NCBI GenBank assembly: GCA_937891895.1
Contig: CALATN010000194.1
Span: forward strand, 1-22,770
Direction: 5' to 3'
Source of the DNA: an uncultured Clostridia bacterium
Lineage (GTDB): Bacteria > Bacillota > Clostridia > Oscillospirales > Ruminococcaceae
DNA length: 22,770 nucleotides
Below the pieces are notes generated by a model that ran no database searches, was not told the DNA's origin, and worked only from the letters and a program-made list of their open reading frames with translations. The first letter of the stretch is position 1; every line of letters starts with the position of its first letter. Positions 15,001 to 22,521 of this stretch are shown here, piece by piece. Made by a program: the position numbers and the translations under genes.

Positions 15001-15792
15001 CGTGTACTTATTCCTGTATTCCCAGGTACAAACTGTGAATATGATACCGCAAGAGTATTTGAACGTGCTGGTGCAGACCCTGAGGTTGTTGTTATCAAGA
15101 ACCTTTCTACAGCTGCACTTGAGGACAGCGTTTCCTACTTTGAAAAGGCTATCAAGCAGTCCCAGATTATTATGATTCCTGGTGGCTTCTCCGGTGGTGA
15201 CGAACCAGACGGTTCCGGTAAGTTCATCACTGCATTTTTCCGTAACCCACGTATCAAGGACGCTGTTCATGACCTCCTTGACAATCGTGACGGTCTTATG
15301 CTTGGTATTTGTAACGGCTTCCAGGCTCTTATCAAGCTTGGTCTTGTGCCTTACGGTAAGATTGTTGATATGGAAGACAACTCTCCTACACTTACATTCA
15401 ACACCATCGGCAGACACCAGTCTATGATGGTTAACACAAGAATTGCTTCCAACAAGTCTCCTTGGCTTGCAGGCTGTGAAGTTGGTGACATTCACAGAAT
15501 TGCAATTTCTCACGGTGAGGGTCGTTTCGTTGCTTCTCCTGAGCTTATCAAGCAGCTTGCTGACAATGGTCAGATTGCTACACAGTATGTTGACCTCAGC
15601 GGTGCTCCTACAATGGATATCCGCTTCAATCCAAACACTTCCTTTGAAGCTATCGAGGGTATCACATCCCCTGACGGACGTGTACTCGGTAAGATGGGTC
15701 ACAGTGAACGTATCGGCTCTGAAATCTGCAAGAATGTTCCTGGTAACAAGGATCAGAAGATTTTCGAAAGCGGTGTAGCTTACTTCAAGTAA
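12085..15792 (+). CDS. purL: Phosphoribosylformylglycinamidine synthase, single-chain
   Basis: 1235 residues. It converts FGAR, glutamine and ATP to FGAM, the fourth step of purine synthesis. An N-terminal PurS-like region is followed by the synthetase core with 'WSDHCRHTTF' (222-231), 'ETHNHPTEIEPFGGAAT' and 'GGKDSMSGTF', then a C-terminal class I glutaminase domain from about 970 with nucleophile Cys1076 in 'GICNGFQAL' and the His1143/Glu1145 pair in 'SHGEGRF'. It is therefore the fused PurS/L/Q-type large enzyme used by many Clostridia, not the separate PurS, PurL and PurQ of Bacillus. AAGGAGAG lies upstream of the ATG. Codon choice is strongly biased (AAG for Lys; TTA, CTA and TCA rare), consistent with high expression. 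No other pur gene is adjacent. Confidence 0.97.
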   Translation: MSVFRIYVEKKPEYAVEAKNLLSDAKTALRLDNLRNIRLLNRYDAEGLSDADFALAIGNVFSEPAVDTCYRTMPELKENETVFAVEYLPGQFDQRADSCEQCIQILTQGERCKVKNARVYIVEGKLSADELAQLKAYIINPVESREASLEEFETLASEYEIPTEVETLTNFIYLEEVELVNFINKYGLAMDLDDIKFCQKYFKDTEKRDPTITEIRMIDTYWSDHCRHTTFSTIIDDATINADYIQKTYDEYINVRNELGRSDKPITLMDIATIGARKLKKDGILKDLDESEEINACSVEIKVDVDGELQDWLLMFKNETHNHPTEIEPFGGAATCLGGAIRDPLSGRSYVYQAMRVTGAANPLVPVEDTVHGKLPQRKITVGAAAGYSSYGNQIGLATGHVSEIYHPGYVAKRMEIGAVVGAAPKANVIREVPDPDDVIILLGGRTGRDGCGGATGSSKSHTEASIENCGAEVQKGNPPEERKLQRLFRNPEVTKMIKRCNDFGAGGVSVAIGELTDGLIIDLNKVPKKYDGLDGTELAISESQERMAVVVRKTDADKFIAEAAKENLEATLVAVVTAEPRLRMKWNDKVIVDLSREFLNSNGAEKHTTVAVPLPVTNQIKTYSDTPDSWEQLMTNLNVCSQKGLVERFDSTIGAGTVLMPYGGAYQLTPTQAMAAKIPVLKGQTDTCSIMGWGFNPYVSDRSPYHGAMFAVIESIAKVVAAGGSYKHCWLTFQEYFERTQNNPTRWGKPFSALLGAFKAQLELGCGSIGGKDSMSGTFENIDVPPTLVSFAVSTASAKKVISPEFKKAGDKVILIVPELDENGLPVFDSVKECYEKVEKLIADGTAVAAWAVGFGGVAEAVAKMSLGNRIGFKFDKKLSEDLLFYSRYGAFVVELDGDPFTVENVIGETIAEYKIDCKDYVVDMADIQKKWEDRLEPVFPCNIKTEDKPAKIFTYTTKDPVQHASSFAKPRVLIPVFPGTNCEYDTARVFERAGADPEVVVIKNLSTAALEDSVSYFEKAIKQSQIIMIPGGFSGGDEPDGSGKFITAFFRNPRIKDAVHDLLDNRDGLMLGICNGFQALIKLGLVPYGKIVDMEDNSPTLTFNTIGRHQSMMVNTRIASNKSPWLAGCEVGDIHRIAISHGEGRFVASPELIKQLADNGQIATQYVDLSGAPTMDIRFNPNTSFEAIEGITSPDGRVLGKMGHSERIGSEICKNVPGNKDQKIFESGVAYFK

Positions 15793-15799
15793 TATTTTT

Positions 15800-15835
15800 A
15801 AAGGTCACTTCCTATTAGTCGGGAGTGACCTTTTT
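15800..15835 (+). terminator. Rho-independent terminator of purL
   Basis: AAAGGTCACTTCC (15800-15812) pairs with GGGAGTGACCTTT (15821-15833; one G-T pair) around an 8-base loop, followed by T residues. Confidence 0.93.
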
Positions 15836-15867
15836 CTAATTTATAATTTGACGAAGAGGTGTACATT

Positions 15868-16335
15868 GTGGAAATAAGATTATTTAAACAAGAAGATGCC
15901 ATTGAAACTGCACAAGTTATTGCTGAAACTTTGAGAAAAAGCAATAGTAAAGACTATTCTCCAGAATATATTAATGACAACATATCTTCACATTCACCAG
16001 ATGTATTAATTGAACGTGCAAAACAGAGTCATATGTATGTTGTTTGTGATAAAGAAAGAATTGTTGGATGTGGCGCTATTGCTGGATATTGGGGAAGCAT
16101 AACTGAAAGTATTTTGCTGACAATTTTTGTACTACCTGAATATCAGGGAAAAGGAATTGGTAAACTAATTATAAATACACTTGAACAAGATAAATTCTTT
16201 TTAAGAGCAAAACGAATTGAAATTCCAGCTTCAATTACTGCAATAGATTTTTATCGAAAAATGGGATATGACTATAAAAACGGAATTTCAGAATTAGATG
16301 ATGAGCAAGTTTATCGTTTGGAAAAATTCAGATAA
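15868..16335 (+). CDS. GNAT family N-acetyltransferase
   Basis: 155 residues beginning at a GTG (MEIRLFKQEDAIETAQVIAE), with the acetyl-CoA loop 'VLPEYQGKGIGKLII' (QGKGIG at 93-98) and the late 'AIDFYRKMGYDYK' motif typical of GNAT enzymes. Substrate unknown. The frame opens at an earlier GTG (15859), but GAAGAGG ends right there, 8 bases before GTG 15868, which decides the start. Codons are A/T-ending (AAA, TTA, ATT), unlike purL before it, which may mean low expression or foreign origin. A TATAAT (15842-15847) is upstream without a matching -35. It shares a terminator with convergent spoIVA. Confidence 0.85.
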   Translation: MEIRLFKQEDAIETAQVIAETLRKSNSKDYSPEYINDNISSHSPDVLIERAKQSHMYVVCDKERIVGCGAIAGYWGSITESILLTIFVLPEYQGKGIGKLIINTLEQDKFFLRAKRIEIPASITAIDFYRKMGYDYKNGISELDDEQVYRLEKFR

Positions 16336-16375
16336 AAATAGCCTGAGAAATTTGGTTTCTCAGGCTATAACTTTT
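16336..16375. terminator. Bidirectional terminator between GNAT gene and spoIVA
   Basis: A perfect 12-bp stem TAGCCTGAGAAA (16339-16350) / TTTCTCAGGCTA (16356-16367) has a 5-base loop. It is followed by CTTTTT on the plus side and by TTTTT on the minus side, so it can stop both converging transcripts. Confidence 0.88.
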
Positions 16376-17853
16376 TAAAGAATAAAACAAATCAGACCGC
16401 CGCAGCCCTCGTTGATAATTCGTTCAAGGGTTTCCTGAAGCTTCATACGGGCGTCAACAGGCATACGGTAAAGCTTGTTATGCAGACCCTCGTTGACAAG
16501 CTCGTGGAGGGACTTTCCGAAAATATTGGACTCCCAGATTTTCTGTGGGCTTTCCTCAAACTCTTTAAGCAGATACATAACAAGTTCTTCCGACTGCTTT
16601 TCCGAGCCGACAATAGGACTTACTTCGGTTACGATATCGGCTTTCATCATATGGATTGACGGTGCGGAGGCTTTGAGGCGTACTCCGTATTTACCGCCCT
16701 GCTTTACAATTTCAGGTTCTTCGAGAGAAAGCTCCTCGATGGACGGCATTACAATTCCATAGCCAGTTGCGTCAACCTCGGAAAGTGCATTTTCAATCTT
16801 TTCGTACTTACGCTTAACGGCGGTGAGTTCTTTGAGAAGCGGCATAAGGTCGCTTTCACTGTTTATTTCAATACCTGTTTCCTCACCAAGAATTTTGAAA
16901 AAGAGATTATTTTTCAGCTCAACACAGATTTCTGCACTTCCCTTTCCAAGGTCAATTCCTGAAATAATTGTTTTATTGATATAGTCACACTCAGAAATTG
17001 TATCAGTTACTCCGTTTACGTCACGAACATACTTTACGTTCTCGGCTGCTGTTCTGATACAATCAAAAACATCTTTTTTGAGCCAATGTCCTTTAACAAG
17101 TCCTGTTACCCATTTAGGCATACAGATGTTTATTTCCTTAATAGGAAAAGCATAGAGAACTTGTTTTAAGATATCATTGATATCTTCTTCGTTAAGGTCA
17201 ACACAGTTCACCGGAATAACGGGTGTAGAGTATTTTTCAGAAAGTACAGAAGCAAGTTTTTGGGAGTCAGATGAGTTTGGATATAAGCAGTTAAGCAGAA
17301 TTACATATGGCTTGTTAATTGAATTAAGCTCATTGATAACTCTCTGTTCAGCTTCTTCGTATTCCTCACGGGGAATATCTGAGATACTGCCGTCAGTTGT
17401 AATAACAAGACCAATTGTTGAGTGGTCCTGAATTACCTTTTGTGTGCCGACTTCAGCTGCCATTGCAAATGGAATTTCCTCTTCAAACCATGGTGTAACA
17501 ACCATTCTGGGCGCCTCATTTTCAATGTATCCAATAGCACTTGGAACAATATATCCTACGCAGTCAATCATTCTGACATTGAAACGTGCTTTATCGGCAA
17601 TTGTTACTTCAACAGCTTCCTCAGGGATAAATTTCGGCTCGGTAGTCATAATTGTTTTACCTGCTGAAGATTGGGGAAGCTCGTCAACTGCTCTCTCTCG
17701 ACGGTACTCGCTTGTAATATTCGGTATAACAAGCTGCTCCATAAATTTTTTGATAAATGTTGATTTTCCTGTACGAACAGGACCTACAACACCTATATAG
17801 ATATCTCCGTCAGTTCGTTTGGCAATATCACAATAAATATCGTTGTTTATCAT
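16375..17853 (-). CDS. spoIVA: Stage IV sporulation protein A (spore coat basement ATPase)
   Basis: 492 residues, the same length as the Bacillus protein. Walker A GPVRTGKS (24-31) sits in 'IYIGVVGPVRTGKSTFIKKF', followed by 'PNITSEYRRERAVDELPQSS' and the conserved hydrophobic C-terminus GGLICFIL. SpoIVA hydrolyses ATP to polymerise irreversibly on the outer forespore membrane and forms the base on which coat and cortex are built. GGAGG lies 9 bases before the ATG. It is the second gene after sipL (25-base gap), so a mother-cell sigma-E-type signal would be expected upstream of sipL. Presence of this gene marks the organism as a spore former or recent descendant of one. Confidence 0.97.
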   Translation of the reverse strand: MINNDIYCDIAKRTDGDIYIGVVGPVRTGKSTFIKKFMEQLVIPNITSEYRRERAVDELPQSSAGKTIMTTEPKFIPEEAVEVTIADKARFNVRMIDCVGYIVPSAIGYIENEAPRMVVTPWFEEEIPFAMAAEVGTQKVIQDHSTIGLVITTDGSISDIPREEYEEAEQRVINELNSINKPYVILLNCLYPNSSDSQKLASVLSEKYSTPVIPVNCVDLNEEDINDILKQVLYAFPIKEINICMPKWVTGLVKGHWLKKDVFDCIRTAAENVKYVRDVNGVTDTISECDYINKTIISGIDLGKGSAEICVELKNNLFFKILGEETGIEINSESDLMPLLKELTAVKRKYEKIENALSEVDATGYGIVMPSIEELSLEEPEIVKQGGKYGVRLKASAPSIHMMKADIVTEVSPIVGSEKQSEELVMYLLKEFEESPQKIWESNIFGKSLHELVNEGLHNKLYRMPVDARMKLQETLERIINEGCGGLICFIL

Positions 17854-17878
17854 TTAAGTATACCTCCATTGATTTTTG

Positions 17879-19429
17879 TTAAACAATCGGGATGAGAATC
17901 ATTCCGCAGCCTGTGATCATATCGTCCTCAATTTCATTTTCTTCGATTATAGCTGAAACTGATGTGTTATATTTCTTTGCAATTTCCCATAAATCTTCAT
18001 TGTCATTTGTATAATAGATTTTAAGAGCATAGTTGTTTTTGTGATTTATAGGCTCATCTTCATTTAATGTAATGTCTGTAATACCATTTATTGATATATA
18101 ATTTTTAATATAACCTGATATACGAATTTCAGATTTTAACTCAATTGTACTATCAGAAGAAAGAGTATATGAACATGATAATGGAATAAGCTTTATATCG
18201 GCTTGCGAAAGGTCATTGATGTTTTCAAGAGGAATATTTGCTGTGAAAAGCTCCTCTTTCTCGAGAATTAAGGGATTTCCTTCTTTATTTTTGGCTAAAA
18301 TGATATAGCTGTTTGTACCATTGAGAATAATGCATTTTTCTTCTGTAGAAAGATTTACTGAAAAGCTTTTTACAGTGCACCATGCATCATATATGCATTC
18401 AAGCTCATTATCTGTTGAAGAAATTGTACTTTTGGTAACAAATACATTGTCAAGGCAGTTTGGAGCAGTTTCGATTAAAAAGTTTGATTTTTCACTCAGA
18501 GTTGTATATGAAGTCGAATATTCATCGACTACAAATTCAGCAGTAGTTGGTTTGAAAGCAGAACAAGAAATGAGGATATTTACACTACATTCAGCAATTT
18601 TAGTGTTACCGTCACCATCTGAACAAGGTATAATTTCACAGAATAGGACATCTGTATTCACATTACACTCAAATCTGTCGTCAATACCATCAAAATCAAT
18701 TACCTGTGAGAATGGTAATGTGAATTGCATAGGTTCGATGATGTCATAATTGTCTTTTTGACAAGTATACAGCATATTGATACACAAATCACCTTTTACG
18801 ATGATTTTATCTGCAATCACTTTTTTATCTATTGAAGTAACTATTGCATCGCTTCTTATTATATCAATAATAGATGGTTTTGACATTCCTATATCAAATT
18901 TTTCTGAAACTGTAATTGTTTTAGAAGTATTAAGATGTTCAGATGGATATGTTAATGACATTCTTTTGAGTTGAATATTTCCGCCTTCAATATCGGAAAT
19001 CAGTTCTTTGCATTGTAATCCACTGACAGATACAATGGTAGAAACAGCACCGCGAATGTCAATTCTTCTTGGATTTACCGCACGACAATTTACAAAATTA
19101 ATTTGTGGTGTAATTGTTATCTGCGGATTTGTACAGCTTTTTCCGATATCTGTTTTTTTGGAATAAGTAAGCTTCTGAGTGATGGTATGAACTGCATTAC
19201 TGCTTTCTGCGCAATAGAGAATACGGATAGAAACTGACATTTCATATGTAAGCTTTGTTCCATCAATGTTGTAAAATGTAATCTGTGGTGTTGTGATACA
19301 CTTCAGAATACGAAATATTTCAGGATAATAGTCAGGCAGAATATAGTCAAGTTCAATCGATTGTTCATTGGTATCGGAAAACACTATTTCTGCAGATGTT
19401 ATTTTTTCTTTTGATACTTTTAAATTCAT
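17879..19429 (-). CDS. sipL: SpoIVA-interacting protein SipL-like (DUF3794 repeats plus LysM)
   Basis: 516 residues. Two DUF3794-type beta-rich modules are suggested (about 35-130, and about 195-290 with 'DKIIVKGDLCINMLYT'), and a LysM domain closes the protein (about 466-516, 'IYYTNDNEDLWEIAKKYNTS ... ILIPIV'). This is the architecture of Clostridioides difficile SipL, which binds SpoIVA through LysM to hold the coat on the forespore, the functional counterpart of Bacillus SpoVID. GGAGG lies 8 bases before the ATG. Direct linkage to spoIVA supports the assignment. A clear sigma-E promoter was not found in 19430-19549; a CATACATA at 19522-19515 is only -10-like. DUF3794-LysM paralogues of unknown role exist, hence some caution. 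Confidence 0.82.
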   Translation of the reverse strand: MNLKVSKEKITSAEIVFSDTNEQSIELDYILPDYYPEIFRILKCITTPQITFYNIDGTKLTYEMSVSIRILYCAESSNAVHTITQKLTYSKKTDIGKSCTNPQITITPQINFVNCRAVNPRRIDIRGAVSTIVSVSGLQCKELISDIEGGNIQLKRMSLTYPSEHLNTSKTITVSEKFDIGMSKPSIIDIIRSDAIVTSIDKKVIADKIIVKGDLCINMLYTCQKDNYDIIEPMQFTLPFSQVIDFDGIDDRFECNVNTDVLFCEIIPCSDGDGNTKIAECSVNILISCSAFKPTTAEFVVDEYSTSYTTLSEKSNFLIETAPNCLDNVFVTKSTISSTDNELECIYDAWCTVKSFSVNLSTEEKCIILNGTNSYIILAKNKEGNPLILEKEELFTANIPLENINDLSQADIKLIPLSCSYTLSSDSTIELKSEIRISGYIKNYISINGITDITLNEDEPINHKNNYALKIYYTNDNEDLWEIAKKYNTSVSAIIEENEIEDDMITGCGMILIPIV

Positions 19430-19549
19430 ATATGAATCCTCCTTATTTGTAGTTCAATGAAACTGCTATGTAATTTTATTCGGTGTTTGTAACTTGTATT
19501 CCTTTTTAAAAAAATATGTATGAACAAAACGTTAAAGTTTCTAAACCCC

Positions 19550-19578
19550 TTGCAATTTTTATGTATATGTTGTACAAT
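19550..19578 (+). promoter_or_regulatory. Sigma-A promoter for GH31 alpha-xylosidase
   Basis: -35 TTGCAA (19550-19555), 17-base spacer, -10 TACAAT (19573-19578), start near 19585, leader of about 26 bases. The -10 overlaps a palindrome. Confidence 0.75.
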
Positions 19579-19592
19579 GTAATCAATTACAT
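19577..19592. promoter_or_regulatory. Candidate operator palindrome at the GH31 start point
   Basis: ATGTAAT-CA-ATTACAT is a perfect 7+2+7 inverted repeat covering the end of the -10 and the predicted transcription start, where a bound repressor would block RNA polymerase. The regulator is not in the window. Confidence 0.55.
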
Positions 19593-19610
19593 AACAAAGG
19601 AGTTTTGTAT

Positions 19611-21947
19611 ATGAAATTCGCAGATGGCTTTTGGCTTAACAAAAGAGGCTATGAAGTAAATTATGCTTCTCAAGCCTATGAAATTCAGGTTGGCAAGAAT
19701 TATATCAATGTTCTTGCAACTACAAATTACATTCAGAACAGAGGTATGACTCTTGGCGGTCCTGTTTTTGAGATTACCTTTGCTTCTACTCAGAAGGATG
19801 TTATCAAGGTTACTATTGACCATTATAAGGGTACACTTGATAATATGCCTAAGTTTGAACTTAATGAGGATCAGGGCTTTGTTCCTGAAGTTGTTGAGGG
19901 TCCTGATTATTGGGAGCTCATTTCTGGCGGTACAAAAGTTAGGATTGGTAAGTTTGGCTGGAACGTTCAGTATTATTACAAGGATAAGAAACTTACAGGT
20001 GGTGCTTGGAGAGCTACTACTATCGTAAATGAAAATCAGTTCAGAGTTTCCTCTCGTCTTGCTCATACACAGGATGAAACTTTCTGGAGCTATCCACAGG
20101 ATGAACGCAGTACATATCTGCGTGAGCAGCTTACTCTTTCTGTTGGCGAAAACATTTATGGCTTTGGTGAAAAGTTCACTACATTTGTAAAGAATGGTCA
20201 GAATGTTGAAACTTGGAATTCTGATGGTGGTACTTGCTCCGACCAGTCCTATAAATGTATTCCTTTCTATGTTTCTTCAAGAGGCTATGGTGTTTTTGTA
20301 AATAGCTCCGATAAGGTTTCTTATGAAGTTGCTTCCGACACAGTTTCAAAGGTATCCTTTACTGTTCCTGGTGAGCGCCTTGAATACTTTATGATTGGCG
20401 GCGAAAATCTTACAGAGGTTCTTGCTAACTATACAACACTTACAGGTAAGCCTGCACTCCCTCCTGCTTATACATTCGGTCTGTGGCTTACAACTTCATT
20501 TACCACAAATTACGATGAAGAAACTGTTACATCCTTTATTGACGGTATGGCTGAACGTGATATTCCGCTTCAGGTATTCCACTTTGACTGTTTCTGGATG
20601 AAGGAGTTTGAATGGGGTAATTTTGAGTGGGACAAGCGTCAGTTCCCTGACCCTGCTGCTATGCTCAAGCGTCTTAAGGCAAGAGGTCTTGAAATCTGCG
20701 TATGGATTAACCCATACATTGCACAGCGTTCCAAGCTTTTTGATGAAGGTAAGGAAAACGGTTATTTCATCAAGAACCTTGACGGCAGTGTGTTCCAGTG
20801 TGATATGTGGCAGCCTGGTATGGCTATCGTAGACTTCACAAATCCTGCTGCTTGCGAATGGTATGCTTCCAAGCTGCGTGCACTTTGTGATATGGGTGTT
20901 GACTGCTTCAAGACTGACTTTGGTGAGAGAATTCCTACTAAGGTTAAGTATTTTGACGGCTCTGACCCAATTGCAATGCACAACTATTATACATACCTTT
21001 ACAACAAGTGCGTATTCAATGTTCTCAAGGAATACTACGGTGAAAATAAGGCTTGTCTGTTTGCACGTTCTGCAACAGCAGGTGGTCAGCAGTTCCCTGT
21101 TCACTGGGGTGGTGACTGTTCTGCAGAATACACATCTATGGCAGAAACTCTCCGTGGCGGTCTTTCACTTTGTCTTTCCGGTTTCGGTTATTTCAGCCAC
21201 GATATGAGTGGTTTCGAAGCTACTGCTACACCTGATATTTACAAGAGATGGGCAGCATTCGGTCTGTTCTCCTCTCACTCCCGTCTCCACGGTAACAGCT
21301 CTTACAGAGTGCCTTGGAACTTTGACGAGGAAAGCTGTGATGTACTCCGTTTCTTTACCAAGCTCAAGGGTAAGCTTATGCCTTACATCTGGGGTCAGGC
21401 TATCAAGACTTCTACTGTCGGTGTACCAATGATGAGAGCTATGGTTATTGACTATGCTGATGATCCTGTTTGCCTCAACCTTGACCGTCAGTATATGTTT
21501 GGTGACAACATTCTTGTTGCTCCTATCTTCAATGAAGAAGGCACAGCTGAATTCTATGTACCTGCTGGCAAGTGGACAGATATTATTTCCGGTAAGCAGT
21601 ATGATGGTGGCAAGTTCTACAACGAAAAGTTTGACTACTTCTCTCTCCCATGCCTTGCTAAGCCAAACAGTATTGTTGCTTACGGTAACTTTGAAAAGAA
21701 CTTTGAGTACGATTACCTTACAGATACAGAATTCGTTATTTACGAGCTTGAAGAAGGCAAGACAGCTGAGTGTAATATTTACAACACTGAAGCTGAAAAG
21801 ATTTTCACTCTTACTGCTACAAATAATGGCGGAAAGATTGAAGTTTCCTACACTAACACAACTTCTTCCTTCAAGGTTAAGGTATTCGGCAAGGATGCTA
21901 TTACTGTAAATCCTACTTCTGAAGGTAAGGTTATTATCAATCTTTAA
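19611..21947 (+). CDS. yicI: GH31 alpha-xylosidase (YicI type)
   Basis: 778 residues, close to the 772 of E. coli YicI, and alike from the start (MKFADGFWLNKRGYEV). It has an N-terminal beta-sandwich with 'YGFGEKFTTF', a barrel with 'PLQVFHFDCFWMKEFEWGNFEWD' and the nucleophile Asp436 in 'CFKTDFGERIPT', acid/base Asp502 in 'HWGGDCSAEY', and C-terminal beta domains. The 66-residue distance between the catalytic aspartates equals that in YicI (416 and 482), and 'KTDFGERIP' marks alpha-xylosidases rather than alpha-glucosidases. It should release xylose from xyloglucan oligosaccharides; no signal peptide, so cytoplasmic. AAAGGAG lies 8 bases before ATG 19611; the in-frame TTG at 19605 is too close to it. 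Codon bias is strong, as in purL. No transporter or other glycosidase is adjacent. Confidence 0.94.
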   Translation: MKFADGFWLNKRGYEVNYASQAYEIQVGKNYINVLATTNYIQNRGMTLGGPVFEITFASTQKDVIKVTIDHYKGTLDNMPKFELNEDQGFVPEVVEGPDYWELISGGTKVRIGKFGWNVQYYYKDKKLTGGAWRATTIVNENQFRVSSRLAHTQDETFWSYPQDERSTYLREQLTLSVGENIYGFGEKFTTFVKNGQNVETWNSDGGTCSDQSYKCIPFYVSSRGYGVFVNSSDKVSYEVASDTVSKVSFTVPGERLEYFMIGGENLTEVLANYTTLTGKPALPPAYTFGLWLTTSFTTNYDEETVTSFIDGMAERDIPLQVFHFDCFWMKEFEWGNFEWDKRQFPDPAAMLKRLKARGLEICVWINPYIAQRSKLFDEGKENGYFIKNLDGSVFQCDMWQPGMAIVDFTNPAACEWYASKLRALCDMGVDCFKTDFGERIPTKVKYFDGSDPIAMHNYYTYLYNKCVFNVLKEYYGENKACLFARSATAGGQQFPVHWGGDCSAEYTSMAETLRGGLSLCLSGFGYFSHDMSGFEATATPDIYKRWAAFGLFSSHSRLHGNSSYRVPWNFDEESCDVLRFFTKLKGKLMPYIWGQAIKTSTVGVPMMRAMVIDYADDPVCLNLDRQYMFGDNILVAPIFNEEGTAEFYVPAGKWTDIISGKQYDGGKFYNEKFDYFSLPCLAKPNSIVAYGNFEKNFEYDYLTDTEFVIYELEEGKTAECNIYNTEAEKIFTLTATNNGGKIEVSYTNTTSSFKVKVFGKDAITVNPTSEGKVIINL

Positions 21948-21957
21948 TTGAAAAGTG

Positions 21958-21988
21958 AAACCTCCTGTCTTATGGCAGGAGGTTTTTC
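21958..21988 (+). terminator. Rho-independent terminator of GH31
   Basis: AAACCTCCTG (21958-21967) pairs with CAGGAGGTTT (21976-21985) around an 8-base loop, then T residues. Confidence 0.92.
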
Positions 21989-22017
21989 TTGACTTTTTAT
22001 GGCAACGTTGTTATAAT
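21989..22017 (+). promoter_or_regulatory. Sigma-A promoter for the second GNAT gene
   Basis: -35 TTGACT (21989-21994), 17-base spacer, consensus -10 TATAAT (22012-22017), start near 22024. It begins directly after the GH31 terminator. Confidence 0.8.
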
Positions 22018-22056
22018 TGTTTCATTGGCAAATCTGAATTATTGGAGTGTAATGCT

Positions 22057-22518
22057 ATGAATATTGAAATCAGACCTGTTGTTATTGAAGATTACGATGA
22101 TATTTATAAGCTTTGGAACAGTACAGAACAATCAAGACGTGCGTTAAATCCTGTTGATGACAGCAAAGATGGAATTGAACGTTATTTAAAACGTAATCCC
22201 AAAACTTGCTTTTTAGCGTATCTGAATGATGATACTGAGAAAATAGTTGGTGTTATTCTTACAGGTCACGACGGCAGACGTGCGATTGTTCATCATATGT
22301 GTGTACACCCTGATTATCGTCGTCAAGGCATTGCTCGTTTGCTTGTTCAGAAGGCTGAAGATGCTCTGCGTAATGAAGGTATCACAAAAATATTCGGGCT
22401 GGTTTTTAAGGATAATGATGCGGCAAATGCTTTCTGGGAACAACAAGGATATACGCTTCGTACTAATCTTAATTACCGTAATAAAAGCCTGAATGAAGAT
22501 GTTCCGCAGGGAGAATAA
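22057..22518 (+). CDS. GNAT family N-acetyltransferase (ribosomal-protein-type motif)
   Basis: 153 residues from ATG 22057, beginning MNIEIRPVVIEDYDDIYKLW. 'HHMCVHPDYRRQGIARLLVQKAEDALRNEGI' carries the acetyl-CoA loop RRQGIA (88-93), and 'AANAFWEQQGYTLR' is the closing GNAT motif; the pattern resembles small-molecule or RimI-like acetyltransferases, but the substrate is unknown. An open frame runs back to 21955 through the GH31 terminator, which rules that start out; GGAG (22044-22047) 9 bases before 22057 supports the chosen one. The next gene starts 3 bases after the stop, with its ribosome site inside this gene's end, so the two are probably co-translated. Confidence 0.88.
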   Translation: MNIEIRPVVIEDYDDIYKLWNSTEQSRRALNPVDDSKDGIERYLKRNPKTCFLAYLNDDTEKIVGVILTGHDGRRAIVHHMCVHPDYRRQGIARLLVQKAEDALRNEGITKIFGLVFKDNDAANAFWEQQGYTLRTNLNYRNKSLNEDVPQGE

Positions 22519-22521
22519 TCA

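Noticed and set aside
14008..15702. 564-codon open frame on the minus strand opposite purL (also 12088-13305, 405 codons)
   Set aside because: Both are in exact codon register with purL, so an antisense stop would need TTA, CTA or TCA in purL, which its strong codon bias avoids. The translations are low-complexity and match no family. The 20496-21104 frame opposite GH31 has the same cause.
15842..15847. TATAAT upstream of the first GNAT gene
   Set aside because: No -35 match 16-18 bases upstream; that position falls in the purL terminator stem.
19515..19522. Possible sigma-E -10 box (CATACATA, minus strand) for sipL-spoIVA
   Set aside because: No convincing -35 at the right distance, and it would leave a leader of nearly 80-90 bases; kept only as a remark.
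21955..22056. N-terminal extension of the second GNAT protein to 21955
   Set aside because: It runs through the GH31 terminator and the GNAT promoter; the ATG at 22057 has a proper ribosome site.
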